Below, piece by piece: positions 7,339 through 16,668 of a stretch of 41,526 nucleotides of DNA; position 1 is the stretch's first letter, and every line of letters begins with the position of its first letter. The position numbers and the translations under genes were made by a program. This DNA comes from Verrucomicrobiota bacterium (GTDB lineage Bacteria; Verrucomicrobiota; Verrucomicrobiia; Limisphaerales; UBA1319): assembly GCA_022709905.1 (NCBI GenBank), contig JAKLHY010000067.1, positions 1 through 41,526 of the forward strand, given 5' to 3'. The notes below the pieces were generated by a model. The model had not been told where the DNA came from. It worked only from the letters and a program-made list of their open reading frames with translations, and made no database searches.

Positions 7339-9630
7339 GTGTTAATCGTGAGACTCTTTTTCCAGGGGCTGTGTGGTGTCCTGATTCTCATCGGACTGAG
7401 TGGCACTCTGTCCGCGGGGGAACCTGGATCGAACATCTCAACTTCTGACGCCACAGCAACGGCAAGGACTCGATCCTCCAGCCAAGTCTTGACCATCGAG
7501 TATCCTCTCGATGGCTCGGTTTTTCCACCCGAGATTTCGTCCCCCACGTTTCGTTGGGTCGATTCCAGCGGGCCAAACCGATCTTACGGGATTGATATAA
7601 ATTTTCGTGATGGCCAGGCTTTGTTGGAGTTCGGCATTCGTGGGACTTATTGGAGACCGGATGCGCAAACGTGGGAAACCATCAAGGCGCGTTCCCGGGA
7701 AAAACCGGCCCGCTTCACGGTGCGGCTTCTGGACGCCGGCGCTCAAAACACAATTGCCGCGGAAGCCAGCATTTCGATATCGACCTCATCCGATGAAGTG
7801 GGGGCGCCCATTTTCTACCGGGATGTCAATCTGCCGTTCGTGGATGCCGTAAAAGATCCGTCGGATATTCGATGGCGCTTCGGCACGGTATCCGCCTCCA
7901 AACCGCCTCCTGTTGTCCTGGAAAAACTGCCGGTCTGCGGCAATTGCCATTCCTTCTCAAGATCCGGCGAGATTCTTGGCATGGACATCGACTATGCGAA
8001 CAGCAAAGGATCTTACGTCATAACTCGGACGGGCCCGACCATGCAACTGGACGCCAAAGACGTCATTACCTGGGACAGTTATCGGCGCGAGGATGGAGAG
8101 TTGACTTTTGGACTCCTTTCACAAGTTTCTCCCAATGGGAAGGTCGTCGTCAGCACCGTCAAGGATAAATCCGTCTTTGTCCCGCGACCCGATCTGGCTT
8201 TTTCCCAGCTCTTCTTTCCAATCAAGGGCATTCTGGCCACCTACGAACGGCAGACCGGCAAGTTTGCCTCTCTGCCTGGCGCCGATGATCCGGAATACGT
8301 CCAGAGCAATGCTTCCTGGAGCCCAGATGGCCGGTTTATCGCCTTTGCCCGGGCAAAAGCCTACGACCTCAAGAACACCGCCGGGCGCGGGAAAGTGCTT
8401 CTCACGCCAGCGGAATGCCGCGAGTTCGCCGCCGAAGGAAAGCCATTTAAATTCGACATCTACCGCATCCCATTTAATGACGGCAAAGGAGGCGAGGCTC
8501 AACCCCTGGCCGGCGCCTCGGAAGATGGTCGCAGCAATTTCTTCCCCAAGTATTCGCCGGACGGCCGCTGGATCGTCTTTTGTAAAGCGAACAATTATAT
8601 GCTATTGCAACCTGACAGCGAGCTTTACATTATCCCCGCCGAAGGAGGAACGGCCCGGCGTCTTCGCTGCAACCTGCCCCGGATGAATTCCTGGCACAGC
8701 TGGTCCCCCAATGGCAAGTGGCTGGTCTTTTCCTCGAAGGGATTCTCGGACTACACCCAACTTTTTCTTACCCACATGGATGCGGAAGGCAACAGCACTC
8801 CGCCCGTTTGGCTGGAGCTGTTCACCGCCACAAACCGCGCCGCCAATATCCCTGAGTTCGTCAACCTCCCCCCTGATGGAATGGTCAAAATCCAGGAACA
8901 GTTTTTGAACGATTACTCCTTCGAGAGGGCCGCATTCGAGTTTTATCGGGGGGGCGAACCGGATCGGGCGATCGAGAAATACCGCCAAACCCTCGAGCTG
9001 AATCCGAACAATGTGACAGCGCATCAACGGCTGGGATTTCTCCTTTACAATGTCAAACAGCAGTACCAGGAGGGATTGAACCACACTGCGGAGGCCCTGC
9101 GTCTTGATCCGAAGAACAGTTTCGCCCACAGCGATATGGGCATGGCCCTCATGAATCACAACCAATTGGATCAGGCCATGGCGCATTTGCAGGCGGCTCT
9201 GGAGTCCTTGAGACTGACTACCGAGGAGAATTACAAACCGCAAACCATTCGCTATCACCTGGGAAAGGTCTTCATGCAGAAAGGGCTTTTTGCCGAGGCC
9301 GAAGCCCAGCTTAGGGAATCGATTCGTTTGAATCCCACGAATTCCGAAACCCATTACTTGCTTGCGTTGGCCTTGATCTGTCAGGGAAATCTGGACGAAA
9401 CGGTGTTGCATTATGAAAAGGCATTGGCCTTGCGACCCGGGATCGATTCCTCTGTCGTATTGCATGAACTTCTGGCTGAAAATTACGCCAAGATCGGGCG
9501 TCGGGACGACGCGATCCGTTCCGCGGAGCGCGCGCTGAAACTGGCTCGTGCCAGTGGCAAGGAAGAGGCCATCCGCAGAATCAACGCACGGCTGAGCAGT
9601 TACAAAAACAACATCGGACCTCCGAAGTGA
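7339..9630 (+). CDS. Exported PD40 (TolB-like propeller) and TPR protein with a CxxCH motif
   Basis: 763 residues from a GTG start; GTG at 7348 is an alternative, and neither has a clear ribosome-binding site. A signal peptide covers about 1-27 (LCGVLILIGLSGTLSAG). Residues 50-150 look like a beta-sandwich. C200-G-N-C-H204 is a c-type haem attachment motif followed by SFSRSGEILGMDID. Residues 215-480 are a TolB/PD40 propeller (NASWSPDGRFIAFARAK, FPKYSPDGRWIVFCKAN, SWSPNGKWLVFSSK). Residues 530-760 are TPRs. Related proteins with CxxCHSFS plus PD40 and TPR are, from memory, found in Bacteroidota and Planctomycetota; their function is unknown. Residues 488-530 (PPVWLELF, NIPEFVNLPPDGMVKI) are repeated in the remnant behind it. 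The stop overlaps the next GTG (GTGA). Confidence 0.9.
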   Translation: MLIVRLFFQGLCGVLILIGLSGTLSAGEPGSNISTSDATATARTRSSSQVLTIEYPLDGSVFPPEISSPTFRWVDSSGPNRSYGIDINFRDGQALLEFGIRGTYWRPDAQTWETIKARSREKPARFTVRLLDAGAQNTIAAEASISISTSSDEVGAPIFYRDVNLPFVDAVKDPSDIRWRFGTVSASKPPPVVLEKLPVCGNCHSFSRSGEILGMDIDYANSKGSYVITRTGPTMQLDAKDVITWDSYRREDGELTFGLLSQVSPNGKVVVSTVKDKSVFVPRPDLAFSQLFFPIKGILATYERQTGKFASLPGADDPEYVQSNASWSPDGRFIAFARAKAYDLKNTAGRGKVLLTPAECREFAAEGKPFKFDIYRIPFNDGKGGEAQPLAGASEDGRSNFFPKYSPDGRWIVFCKANNYMLLQPDSELYIIPAEGGTARRLRCNLPRMNSWHSWSPNGKWLVFSSKGFSDYTQLFLTHMDAEGNSTPPVWLELFTATNRAANIPEFVNLPPDGMVKIQEQFLNDYSFERAAFEFYRGGEPDRAIEKYRQTLELNPNNVTAHQRLGFLLYNVKQQYQEGLNHTAEALRLDPKNSFAHSDMGMALMNHNQLDQAMAHLQAALESLRLTTEENYKPQTIRYHLGKVFMQKGLFAEAEAQLRESIRLNPTNSETHYLLALALICQGNLDETVLHYEKALALRPGIDSSVVLHELLAENYAKIGRRDDAIRSAERALKLARASGKEEAIRRINARLSSYKNNIGPPK

Positions 9631-9988
9631 AATTTGCCGCAGACTGTCACCGCTCGCCGACTGGAACCGGAAGGTCCTCTAAGTGGTTCTGGGGTATCCT
9701 GGCTCTTTTGGTTGTTGGAATCCTGTTCTGGTTATCCGGAGGAGTGGATCTCGGCCTCTGGCCGACTCCATCAGAAACGGGTGGACACCCTGGTTTGGAA
9801 ATCCAACATCCCATAGCCGGATCGATGACCAGGGTGAGGCCAGTCCGCCCGTGTGGCTGGCGCATATGGTCGAGCCAAAGCGGGTGGCCAACATTCCGGA
9901 ATTTGTGGACCTTCCCGAAAACGCGATCGGAAAAATCCGCGAGAAATTCCTCGACGACCTTTCTTATGTCCGCGCGGCCGTTCAGTCG
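9627..9988 (+). pseudogene. Decayed paralogue of the PD40-TPR gene with internal deletion
   Basis: A GTG overlapping the previous stop opens a frame encoding a membrane or signal segment (WFWGILALLVVGILFWLSGG) followed by GLEIQHPIAGS, which aligns with residues 50-60 of the upstream protein (VLTIEYPLDGS). Near 9815-9826 the frame is lost. Another frame, from about 9823, continues DDQGEASPPVWLAHMVEP, NIPEFVDLPENAIGKIREKFL and DDLSYVRAA, matching upstream residues about 478-530. Roughly 400 codons between these points are missing, as are all the TPRs. The remnant stops where the convergent CRTAC1 gene ends at 9991. It is best read as a tandem duplicate that lost its middle and its C terminus. 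A short expressed membrane peptide of 135 codons is possible but unlikely to be functional. Confidence 0.8.
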
Positions 9989-9990
9989 CC

Positions 9991-11802
9991 TCACTTCGCC
10001 CCGGCTTCCATGGAAGCCGTCTCTCCCTCTGTGAATCGCACCACCTGATCCACAGGCACTCGAGCGCGGATCTCGTTCAAGCCACTCGGCCATTTGATCT
10101 CGAGCCTGTCGACGATCGAGTTGGTCCCCAGGCCAAAGTGAAGCCTTAAGTCCTCGGCGCTCTGATAACCTCGGCCGGCGCGAACTTCATCCACCTGGGT
10201 TCTGCCGCCCGCAGTGATCCGGACGACCGCCCCCACCGCGGACCGATTGCTCTTCACCCCGGTCAGCTTCAGGAGAATCCAGTGGTTCTGAGGCGCGGTT
10301 TCGTTCATCATCACTGTGGCACGACCCCGTGCGTTGAGCTGCACGATGTCAATCCGACCATCATTGTTCAGGTCACCGAACACCGCTCCACGGCTGACTC
10401 GGGACTCGGTCAGCGGGCCGCCCACCTCCGAACCGATTTCAACAAACCGGCCGCCGCGCTGCTGGAGCAACAGACTCCTCTGTTTATAGGTCGAACTGCC
10501 GTCATACTGCTCCACGCTATCCTGCAAATGCCCCGCCGCCGTGTAGAGCTCGCGCACCCCATCGTTGTCAAAGTCCACCAAGCCAACTCCCCACGTCACC
10601 AAGGGCCTCGATCCTGCCCCCACCCCCGTTTCAACCGTCACATCCTGAAACTGAGGATTTCCCTGGATGTTCCCCAGATTACGATAGAGCGTGTTGACTT
10701 GGTTCTGGTAATCCGTGACCACAATATCAACTCGTCCATCTCCATCGTAGTCCCCGGCATTCGATCCCATGGTTCCCTGGGGCTCGCCATACTGGTCGCA
10801 ACTCACTCCCGCCTGCAAGGCGATCTCATCAAAAGTCCCATTGCGCAGATTCCGAAATAGAAAATTTTCCACCACGTCATTCCCGACATAAATATCCGTC
10901 CAGCCATCTCCGTCGAAATCCGAGCACACCAATCCCATCGCATACCCATGATGACGGCCTATCCCGGAGGAGTCGCTCACATCCCGAAAGGTGCCGTCGC
11001 CATGATTACGGAAAAGGCGATTGGGTACTTTCGGATACGACCGTGGGCTGCAATAAACCGGGACACCCGCCTGCCAACAGGGCTCCGCCTTGGCGATATC
11101 GAACTCGAGGTAATTCCCGACAAAGAGATCCACGTGTCCATCTCGATCATAGTCCAGAAAGGCGCATCCGGCCCCGATGCAGGTCTCGCCAAAGGAGGCT
11201 TTTGAAAGACCGGCCTTTGCGGTCACATCCGCGAAGATGCCATTGCCCTGGTTGCGGAACAACCGATGGGCTCCAAAGTTGGTAATGAAGATGTCCTCAA
11301 GGCCGTCGTTGTCGTAATCGGCCACGGCGCATCCCATGGCATATCCGGGGACTCCCAGCCCGCTCCGCGCGGTCACGTCCGTGAACGTCCCATCGCGGTT
11401 GTTATGATAAAGCTCGTTGGTGGACAGGCGTGACGGTTTGGGGCTTCCTGGCAACGGATTTCCATTCAGGAACAGCAGATCGGGAAAGCCGTCGTTGTCG
11501 TAATCAATCAGTCCAAGACCGGAAGCAACGGTTTCCACGATGTAACGTTTCCCCGAGCTACCGTCGGTGTGCACAAACCGAACCCCACTGGGCTCGGTCG
11601 CATCTCGAAAACGAATTGCCGGAGCGCCGAACATCGTCGATATCGCCAAATAGAAAAGCCCTGTTGCGGCCAGAACGGGTTTGACCGTGCCGCCGGATGC
11701 TTTAACGCGGGCGTCCAACGAGCGATCTGAGACCGCCCGGATCCGCCCAGATCGAGCCCACTGAGGAATGATGCGAAGCAGACGGGTCATCCGTGCATCC
11801 AT
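9991..11802 (-). CDS. Exported CRTAC1-family protein (FG-GAP repeats, ASPIC/UnbV), cassette copy B
   Basis: 603 residues from the ATG at 11802, which shares one base with the stop of the upstream TPR gene (TGATG). A longer frame runs back to 11925, but only by overlapping that gene in another frame. ATG at 11790 is an alternative. The hydrophobic export signal (VLAATGLFYLAISTMFGAPA) is preceded by about 40 basic residues, unusually long compared with copy A. The rest parallels copy A: FVHTDGSSGKRYIVETVASG, seven DxDxDG loops (DYDNDGFPDLLF, DYDNDGLEDIF, DYDRDGHVDLF, DFDGDGWTDIY and others) and a C-terminal ASPIC/UnbV domain with VDEVRAGRGYQSAEDLRL. A surface ligand-binding propeller is the likely role. 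It converges with the pseudogene, whose recognisable homology ends just before 9991. Confidence 0.92.
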   Translation of the reverse strand: MDARMTRLLRIIPQWARSGRIRAVSDRSLDARVKASGGTVKPVLAATGLFYLAISTMFGAPAIRFRDATEPSGVRFVHTDGSSGKRYIVETVASGLGLIDYDNDGFPDLLFLNGNPLPGSPKPSRLSTNELYHNNRDGTFTDVTARSGLGVPGYAMGCAVADYDNDGLEDIFITNFGAHRLFRNQGNGIFADVTAKAGLSKASFGETCIGAGCAFLDYDRDGHVDLFVGNYLEFDIAKAEPCWQAGVPVYCSPRSYPKVPNRLFRNHGDGTFRDVSDSSGIGRHHGYAMGLVCSDFDGDGWTDIYVGNDVVENFLFRNLRNGTFDEIALQAGVSCDQYGEPQGTMGSNAGDYDGDGRVDIVVTDYQNQVNTLYRNLGNIQGNPQFQDVTVETGVGAGSRPLVTWGVGLVDFDNDGVRELYTAAGHLQDSVEQYDGSSTYKQRSLLLQQRGGRFVEIGSEVGGPLTESRVSRGAVFGDLNNDGRIDIVQLNARGRATVMMNETAPQNHWILLKLTGVKSNRSAVGAVVRITAGGRTQVDEVRAGRGYQSAEDLRLHFGLGTNSIVDRLEIKWPSGLNEIRARVPVDQVVRFTEGETASMEAGAK

Positions 11803-13085
11803 CAGGGAGCGCGCATCAATTTCTGATGGCGCTCGCGATAAACGGCATTGGTCGGATCGCGTTCGACGGCCTGCGCGGCCGCCTCCCGAGCGGCGTCGAC
11901 CTGACCGTTGGCAAAGCAAGCCCATCCCAGCAGATCATAATGGGCCGCCCCAGGATCCACTTCGACAAGACGACGACAAAGGACAAGCGCTTCAGGGAGG
12001 TTCTGACGGGTGTTCAGATAGTATCTCGCCAGGTTGGCCAGGGCCATCGGTTGATTGGGATCCAAAACCAGTGCCTGTTTGAATTGCTCCACTCCCCTCT
12101 CGGGCTCCCGGAGCTGTAAAAGCAGGGCGCCCAGATTGACCCGATAGGTCACCCGCTCGGGCCAAAGTCGCACCATGTCCTCGCATACCGCTCGCGCCTC
12201 GGTTAAGCGGCCCGACTGAATCCTGACCGCAGACAGGATTTCATAAGCGCGCGGTTCACCGGGAGCAATGCGCATGGCTTGGAGAAGATGCTTCTCAGCC
12301 ACAGCCGCCTGGTAGTGCTGGAGCCAGTAACCCGCCAGTTCCGTGTGAAAACCCGACGCCAGAACTCGCATCCCTTTCTCGTTATCCAGCGCGGCATTCT
12401 GGGCGTCCAACGCCTCCTTCTCCTGTTCTCTTAATTCCTTATAGGTCTTTAACGCACGAAGGGAGCCTTCCGCATCTCCGAGCTGTTTTCGAGCCTGAGA
12501 TAAGGCATAGTGAGCTCCAGCCAGTTTCGGATCCAGTTCGGTCGCTTTCTCGAGATGCAACGCCGCCTCCTTGCCCTGACCTTGGTCCAGGAGCAAACGT
12601 CCGAGCAGAAGCCGCCCTGTGGCGTCTCCAGGGTTCAAAACCAGGGCAGTCTCAAAAGCCTCCCGAGCCCCGGCGCGATCCCCCAAACGATCCAAGACCA
12701 TGCCCAATTGCCGATGCTCTCGCGCCGCCTCAGGCTTGAGTCTTAGTGCCTGACGAAGACACTGAGCCGCCTCCTCCATGCGGTCCTGTTGGATCAGCAT
12801 CCCCGCTAAAAAAGTGTGGATCTCCACCCGCTTGGGATCTCGTTCCAAGCCGAGGCGCGCCAGTTGCTCCGCCTCGCTCTTCTCTCCCAACTGACTCCGT
12901 AAACGCGCCAGGATATGGTACGCCTCGGCATCCAAATTTGTCTGCCCTTGAAGGCGTTCCGCAACCGTCCGCAAATACTCGCGCGCCGTCTCAGGCCTGA
13001 AATCAGGAAAGATCGCCAACTCCCCCTGCCCAAATCCAATCAGCCCATAACCAATCCAAAAAATCCAGACCAAGCTCCGAACCAT
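11802..13085 (-). CDS. Exported TPR protein, cassette copy B
   Basis: From the ATG at 13085 the product has 427 residues, exactly the length of the copy A partner, and opens with a clean signal peptide (MVRSLVWIFWIGYGLIGFGQG). A longer frame starts at 13148 but adds 21 residues without a counterpart in copy A; neither start has a strong ribosome-binding site. TPR helices fill most of the protein (DPKRVEIHTFLAGMLIQQD, KPEAAREHRQLGMVLDRLGD, DPNQPMALANLARYYLNTRQ). The shared opening ARxYLxxVAE after the signal supports common descent with the gene at 2034-3317. It is translationally coupled to the CRTAC1 gene behind it. Confidence 0.9.
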   Translation of the reverse strand: MVRSLVWIFWIGYGLIGFGQGELAIFPDFRPETAREYLRTVAERLQGQTNLDAEAYHILARLRSQLGEKSEAEQLARLGLERDPKRVEIHTFLAGMLIQQDRMEEAAQCLRQALRLKPEAAREHRQLGMVLDRLGDRAGAREAFETALVLNPGDATGRLLLGRLLLDQGQGKEAALHLEKATELDPKLAGAHYALSQARKQLGDAEGSLRALKTYKELREQEKEALDAQNAALDNEKGMRVLASGFHTELAGYWLQHYQAAVAEKHLLQAMRIAPGEPRAYEILSAVRIQSGRLTEARAVCEDMVRLWPERVTYRVNLGALLLQLREPERGVEQFKQALVLDPNQPMALANLARYYLNTRQNLPEALVLCRRLVEVDPGAAHYDLLGWACFANGQVDAAREAAAQAVERDPTNAVYRERHQKLMRAP

Positions 13086-13314
13086 GAACAATCCGCTCGG
13101 AACCCGCCGTAGGCCGCAACAGCCCGCCGACAAAGTCGTGGAACACATGGGATGCCCGGATAGTGTTCATGCCGAGGGCGTCTTGTCGAGGGCAAACTCA
13201 ACATGGGCATGAAGAATGAGACTGGATGAGATCGGAAGGGGGATTTGACAACCTTTGTCCTTGGCGGCTTCATGGTCGCGATGGAATGTGTCAAGCAACA
13301 ACTCGACCGAAATG

Positions 13315-13342
13315 AAAAGGCCGGGGAGATGTCCCCGGCCTT
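13315..13342 (-). terminator. Hairpin terminator of the Ig/PA14 gene (copy B)
   Basis: On the minus strand a perfect 10-bp stem (AAGGCCGGGG with CCCCGGCCTT) and a 6-base loop lie about 30 bases after the stop at 13372. It is followed by TTTTCATTT, a short T-tract. The position matches the terminator of copy A. Confidence 0.8.
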
Positions 13343-13371
13343 CGTTGAATCAAGATTGCGGATCTATGCCG

Positions 13372-16300
13372 CTACTTTTTGGCGCGATAGAACTTCGCGC
13401 CTGTCGGATTGTTCACCGTGTATGGGCTGGTCGCTCCCGCCACATCGGTGTAGGGTCCGGTCACACTGTCAGCCGACTGCAGGATTCCCTTATAGGTAAT
13501 GGTCACAGTCGTTCCACTGAGACCAATGGCAACCTCAGGTGTCACCGGCGACACGGCGGGATAATTGCCGTAATCACGGATCTTCGCCACAAACACGCCC
13601 CGCAGACCCGATTCTTCGCCGATGTTTCCATTTTCGGGCGAAAACTCTGGTCCCACGTAAAGCTTGGCTGGCATGGGCTCTGTAAAGGTTGTAGTCCCCA
13701 GCTGGGTCCAGTTCTGCCCATCATCGCTGCGATAGATAATGAACAGATCGTTGGTGCGCTGCAAACGGCACCAGGCATTCGGATACTGCGGCACGCCGCC
13801 GCCGCCGGCAGACGTCGTCGCGTCGCCGGTTGCCAGACGCCGGTTGCCTTCCCAAGCGTTGTTGCCCGCGGTGCCCATGGCCGTCTGCACCGGATTGACG
13901 TGGACTTTCTGGTAACGGCCGGCGGCCCCGCCTTCCTGGGTGGCGCGGTCCACTCCGAAGTTCGTCACGTCGCGAACCACAAGACCCGCGCGCGCCCATT
14001 GGCTCGATGGCTCCTGGTACTCGACGCGCAACACCTTGTCGAAGTTGCCCGTCACTTCTTCATACACAAATGTGGCCTCGTCGTAGGTCCCCCATTCGCC
14101 GATGCCATCACTGTAGACGTCAAAGCTGTTGTCGCCAACAGCCAGGACACCGTTGCCCAGGGCCAGCTCGTTTCCGCCAACCACGCCCCATTTCATGCCG
14201 GAAACCTTGAACGCCTTCTCCGCTGAGACGATTTTGTTCCCGAGTTTGTCCGCCACGTTTTTCACGGTGACAGTGTAGGTATTACCCATAGTCAGGCCGC
14301 TGACGGTCAGCACAACACCCGGCGATCCTTTGAAGAACTTGATGCCCGAGAGGGTGCCGCCCGAGAGCGTGTAGTTGGCGGCGGTGCTCGCCGAAGCCTC
14401 ATCCAGAGGTTCGTCAAAACTCACGCCCACATCGTAGGTGCTACCCGTCTGGCTGGCCAGCGCGCCGGCACCCGTAATGACCGGCGGGACATTATCCGTT
14501 GTAACCGTCAGCGTGGCCACCTCGCTGTTCTCGGTCAGCCCCGGCACTTTGCAGACAACGCGGTATTTTGCCCCATTGTCGGCGATGGTCAGATCGGGAG
14601 TCTCGTAGGAGGCCATCTGCGCCCCGGCTACGTCGGTCCAAGTCGTGCTACCTGCCGGTTGTTTCTGCCATTGAAAACTCACAGCGCCGCCATAACTGGA
14701 GGTGCCTGTTGCCGCCACCGTGAAGACCGCCTTGCGGCCAACCTGAGTCGTCACGTCTGCCGGCTGCTCGGTAAAGTTGATCTCCGATCCAGTCGGATCC
14801 AAATAGGTGCCCACCACGCTGCCAGTCAACCGTGGCGCCGTGCCGTCCGCAGGATCCTCTTCGGACTCCAGCTTGTAGGTGGCGGAGAAGTCATCAGCGC
14901 CGCACCAGCTCGGATCATGATGCACTTCCAGCATGTAATAACGCTTGCCCCCGGTCAAGGTGATCGTTGGAGCCGTGGGCCATACATTCAGAGTCGATAG
15001 ATCGGAACGACGGTTCTCGAGACTGCCGGAGTAGATTTGCTGCCAGCCCCGTGGATTGCTCCAGCCACCCGGCTCTGCCGCAATCATGACCTTGTTCGCC
15101 GGATCATCGTCCGTGCTCAGATACAACCACCAACGGTCGGCTCCCGCCGTGTAAAAAACATAATTGCCGGTTGTCGGCGGAATGAAATAACCTTCAAGGG
15201 TATCGAAATAGTTGCGCACTGGATCCGCGGCGACGCGGCCCGCGCCGTCAGGCGGGTATTCCCAGAAGTACGCCAGATCCACCCGGTCGGGCGCGTTCGG
15301 GAACCGGGGATCGTTAAACAGGTTCTCTGGATTGCCGCCGCTGTTGTCATCAAAGGTGTCGTATTTCTTGTGGAGGATGGCCCCTGCCATGAACACATAG
15401 GACCGGAACTCCGTCTGGCTGTTCGCGGCGATCGTATTACCGGGCAGGTCCTTGATGTTGTTCACGGTCAAGGTATACGAGGCGCCTTCGGCTTGCTTGC
15501 TGGTCGTTAGCACGACCACGTTGTCATTCGGCACCGCTTGCACAGTGGCCGCCGAAACCGTCAAACCACCGGCAAATTGGTAGTTCGCGGTGGTCTGCGC
15601 CGATGCCGCGCTGACCGGCTCGGAGAAGGTGACAGTGACGGCGTCAAACGAGAGCGAACCGCGCGCCGAAACCAATGTCGGCGCGGTGGTGTCCGTATTA
15701 ACCGTCAGCACCGCCTCGCTCGAGGTCGCAGAGCCCGCATCGTTGCTCACGGTGCATTTATACCGAGCACCGTTCGCTGATCCGGGAACCCGGGCGATCG
15801 TATAAGAGGGAGATGTGGCATCGGCAATCGCCACGTTGTTGCTCAACCACTGGAATGTCATCGGAGCGCTGCCGTCAAATGTGAATGAAAAAGTCACGGA
15901 CGCTCCCTCATTCACCGTCTGGGTCTGTGGTTGCGTCACCACAGAGGGCTTTACCGGATCGCCGGCCACCGTGGTCGTGATCTTCAAATCGTCGATCCAA
16001 TGGACGGAATACTCCCCACCGCACCGGCCGCCAATCGCGAATTGCCCCGGCGTCGGCGCGTAACCCGGAAGCAACAGGTTTTCATACAGCTTCTGCCCCT
16101 TGTAACTCATGTTGAGGGTGCCGCTGCGCGTCACCTGAATCGATACATCCTCAAAGGCGCTCGTCACCATGTCCGCCTTCGCGAACTTCGTGGTGGCAAG
16201 GACCTGCCCCGCATACTTCACATCAATCGCCGGAGCCTCCGCCGCCCCATTGTCATAAATGTCAAACGAGATGACCAAGCCGTTCCCTGTTCCATCTTCG

Positions 16301-16668
16301 CTGAAATTGGAATCCGAATAGATCTCCGGACCAAAGCAGAATGCCAAACCGTCGGCCGCATTGCCCGAACCAGGCCCAATCTGCAGCTTGAAGGTCGCGG
16401 TGAATCCCTCAATGGCCGATCCCGCGTCAAGGTCGTCCAACACAATGGATCCCTGCAGGTTGGCCTCACCATAAAGAAGGGCCAGATGGCCGCTCTCAAT
16501 TGCCGGATAGGGGGTCATCCCATCCGCAAGCACCCCTCCATTGAGGGTGAATCCGGCCTGGTTCGGATTACTGAAATCCGAGTTGAATGAACCAGCCAGA
16601 GCCTCCGAAACCACCAGCGCGGATAGGGCGCCTGTGGACAATACTGACAGCAACTTTTTTCTGTTCAT
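13372..16668 (-). CDS. Large secreted lectin-like/Ig/PA14 multidomain protein, copy B
   Basis: 1098 residues from the ATG at 16668, which opens a typical signal peptide (MNRKKLLSVLSTGALSALVV, then SEALAG); the open frame extends 28 codons further upstream without support. Domains by eye: an L-type-lectin/LamG-like sandwich (about 25-245, with GNAADGLAFCFGPEIYSDSN and HWIDDLKI), an Ig-like domain (250-325), an SbsA-type Ig (325-415), PA14-like (420-610, GYFIPPTTGNYVFYTAGADR), a second Ig (615-710), a second SbsA-like domain (710-800), a DUF1349/ConA-like sandwich (810-1030) and a C-terminal module with PYTDVAGATSPYTVNNPTGA before FYRAKK. From the first Ig onward the order equals that of the gene at 3790-7062; only the N-terminal sandwich is of a different type. 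It is likely a polysaccharide-binding surface protein. Confidence 0.9.
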   Translation of the reverse strand: MNRKKLLSVLSTGALSALVVSEALAGSFNSDFSNPNQAGFTLNGGVLADGMTPYPAIESGHLALLYGEANLQGSIVLDDLDAGSAIEGFTATFKLQIGPGSGNAADGLAFCFGPEIYSDSNFSEDGTGNGLVISFDIYDNGAAEAPAIDVKYAGQVLATTKFAKADMVTSAFEDVSIQVTRSGTLNMSYKGQKLYENLLLPGYAPTPGQFAIGGRCGGEYSVHWIDDLKITTTVAGDPVKPSVVTQPQTQTVNEGASVTFSFTFDGSAPMTFQWLSNNVAIADATSPSYTIARVPGSANGARYKCTVSNDAGSATSSEAVLTVNTDTTAPTLVSARGSLSFDAVTVTFSEPVSAASAQTTANYQFAGGLTVSAATVQAVPNDNVVVLTTSKQAEGASYTLTVNNIKDLPGNTIAANSQTEFRSYVFMAGAILHKKYDTFDDNSGGNPENLFNDPRFPNAPDRVDLAYFWEYPPDGAGRVAADPVRNYFDTLEGYFIPPTTGNYVFYTAGADRWWLYLSTDDDPANKVMIAAEPGGWSNPRGWQQIYSGSLENRRSDLSTLNVWPTAPTITLTGGKRYYMLEVHHDPSWCGADDFSATYKLESEEDPADGTAPRLTGSVVGTYLDPTGSEINFTEQPADVTTQVGRKAVFTVAATGTSSYGGAVSFQWQKQPAGSTTWTDVAGAQMASYETPDLTIADNGAKYRVVCKVPGLTENSEVATLTVTTDNVPPVITGAGALASQTGSTYDVGVSFDEPLDEASASTAANYTLSGGTLSGIKFFKGSPGVVLTVSGLTMGNTYTVTVKNVADKLGNKIVSAEKAFKVSGMKWGVVGGNELALGNGVLAVGDNSFDVYSDGIGEWGTYDEATFVYEEVTGNFDKVLRVEYQEPSSQWARAGLVVRDVTNFGVDRATQEGGAAGRYQKVHVNPVQTAMGTAGNNAWEGNRRLATGDATTSAGGGGVPQYPNAWCRLQRTNDLFIIYRSDDGQNWTQLGTTTFTEPMPAKLYVGPEFSPENGNIGEESGLRGVFVAKIRDYGNYPAVSPVTPEVAIGLSGTTVTITYKGILQSADSVTGPYTDVAGATSPYTVNNPTGAKFYRAKK

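Noticed and set aside
8602..9465. Minus-strand open frame of 287 codons opposite the PD40-TPR gene
   Set aside because: Shadow frame in high-GC sequence; the plus-strand reading has TPR motifs throughout.
13255..14226. Plus-strand open frame opposite the end of copy B of the Ig/PA14 gene
   Set aside because: It covers the terminator hairpin and the C-terminal domain of the real gene and has no domain of its own.
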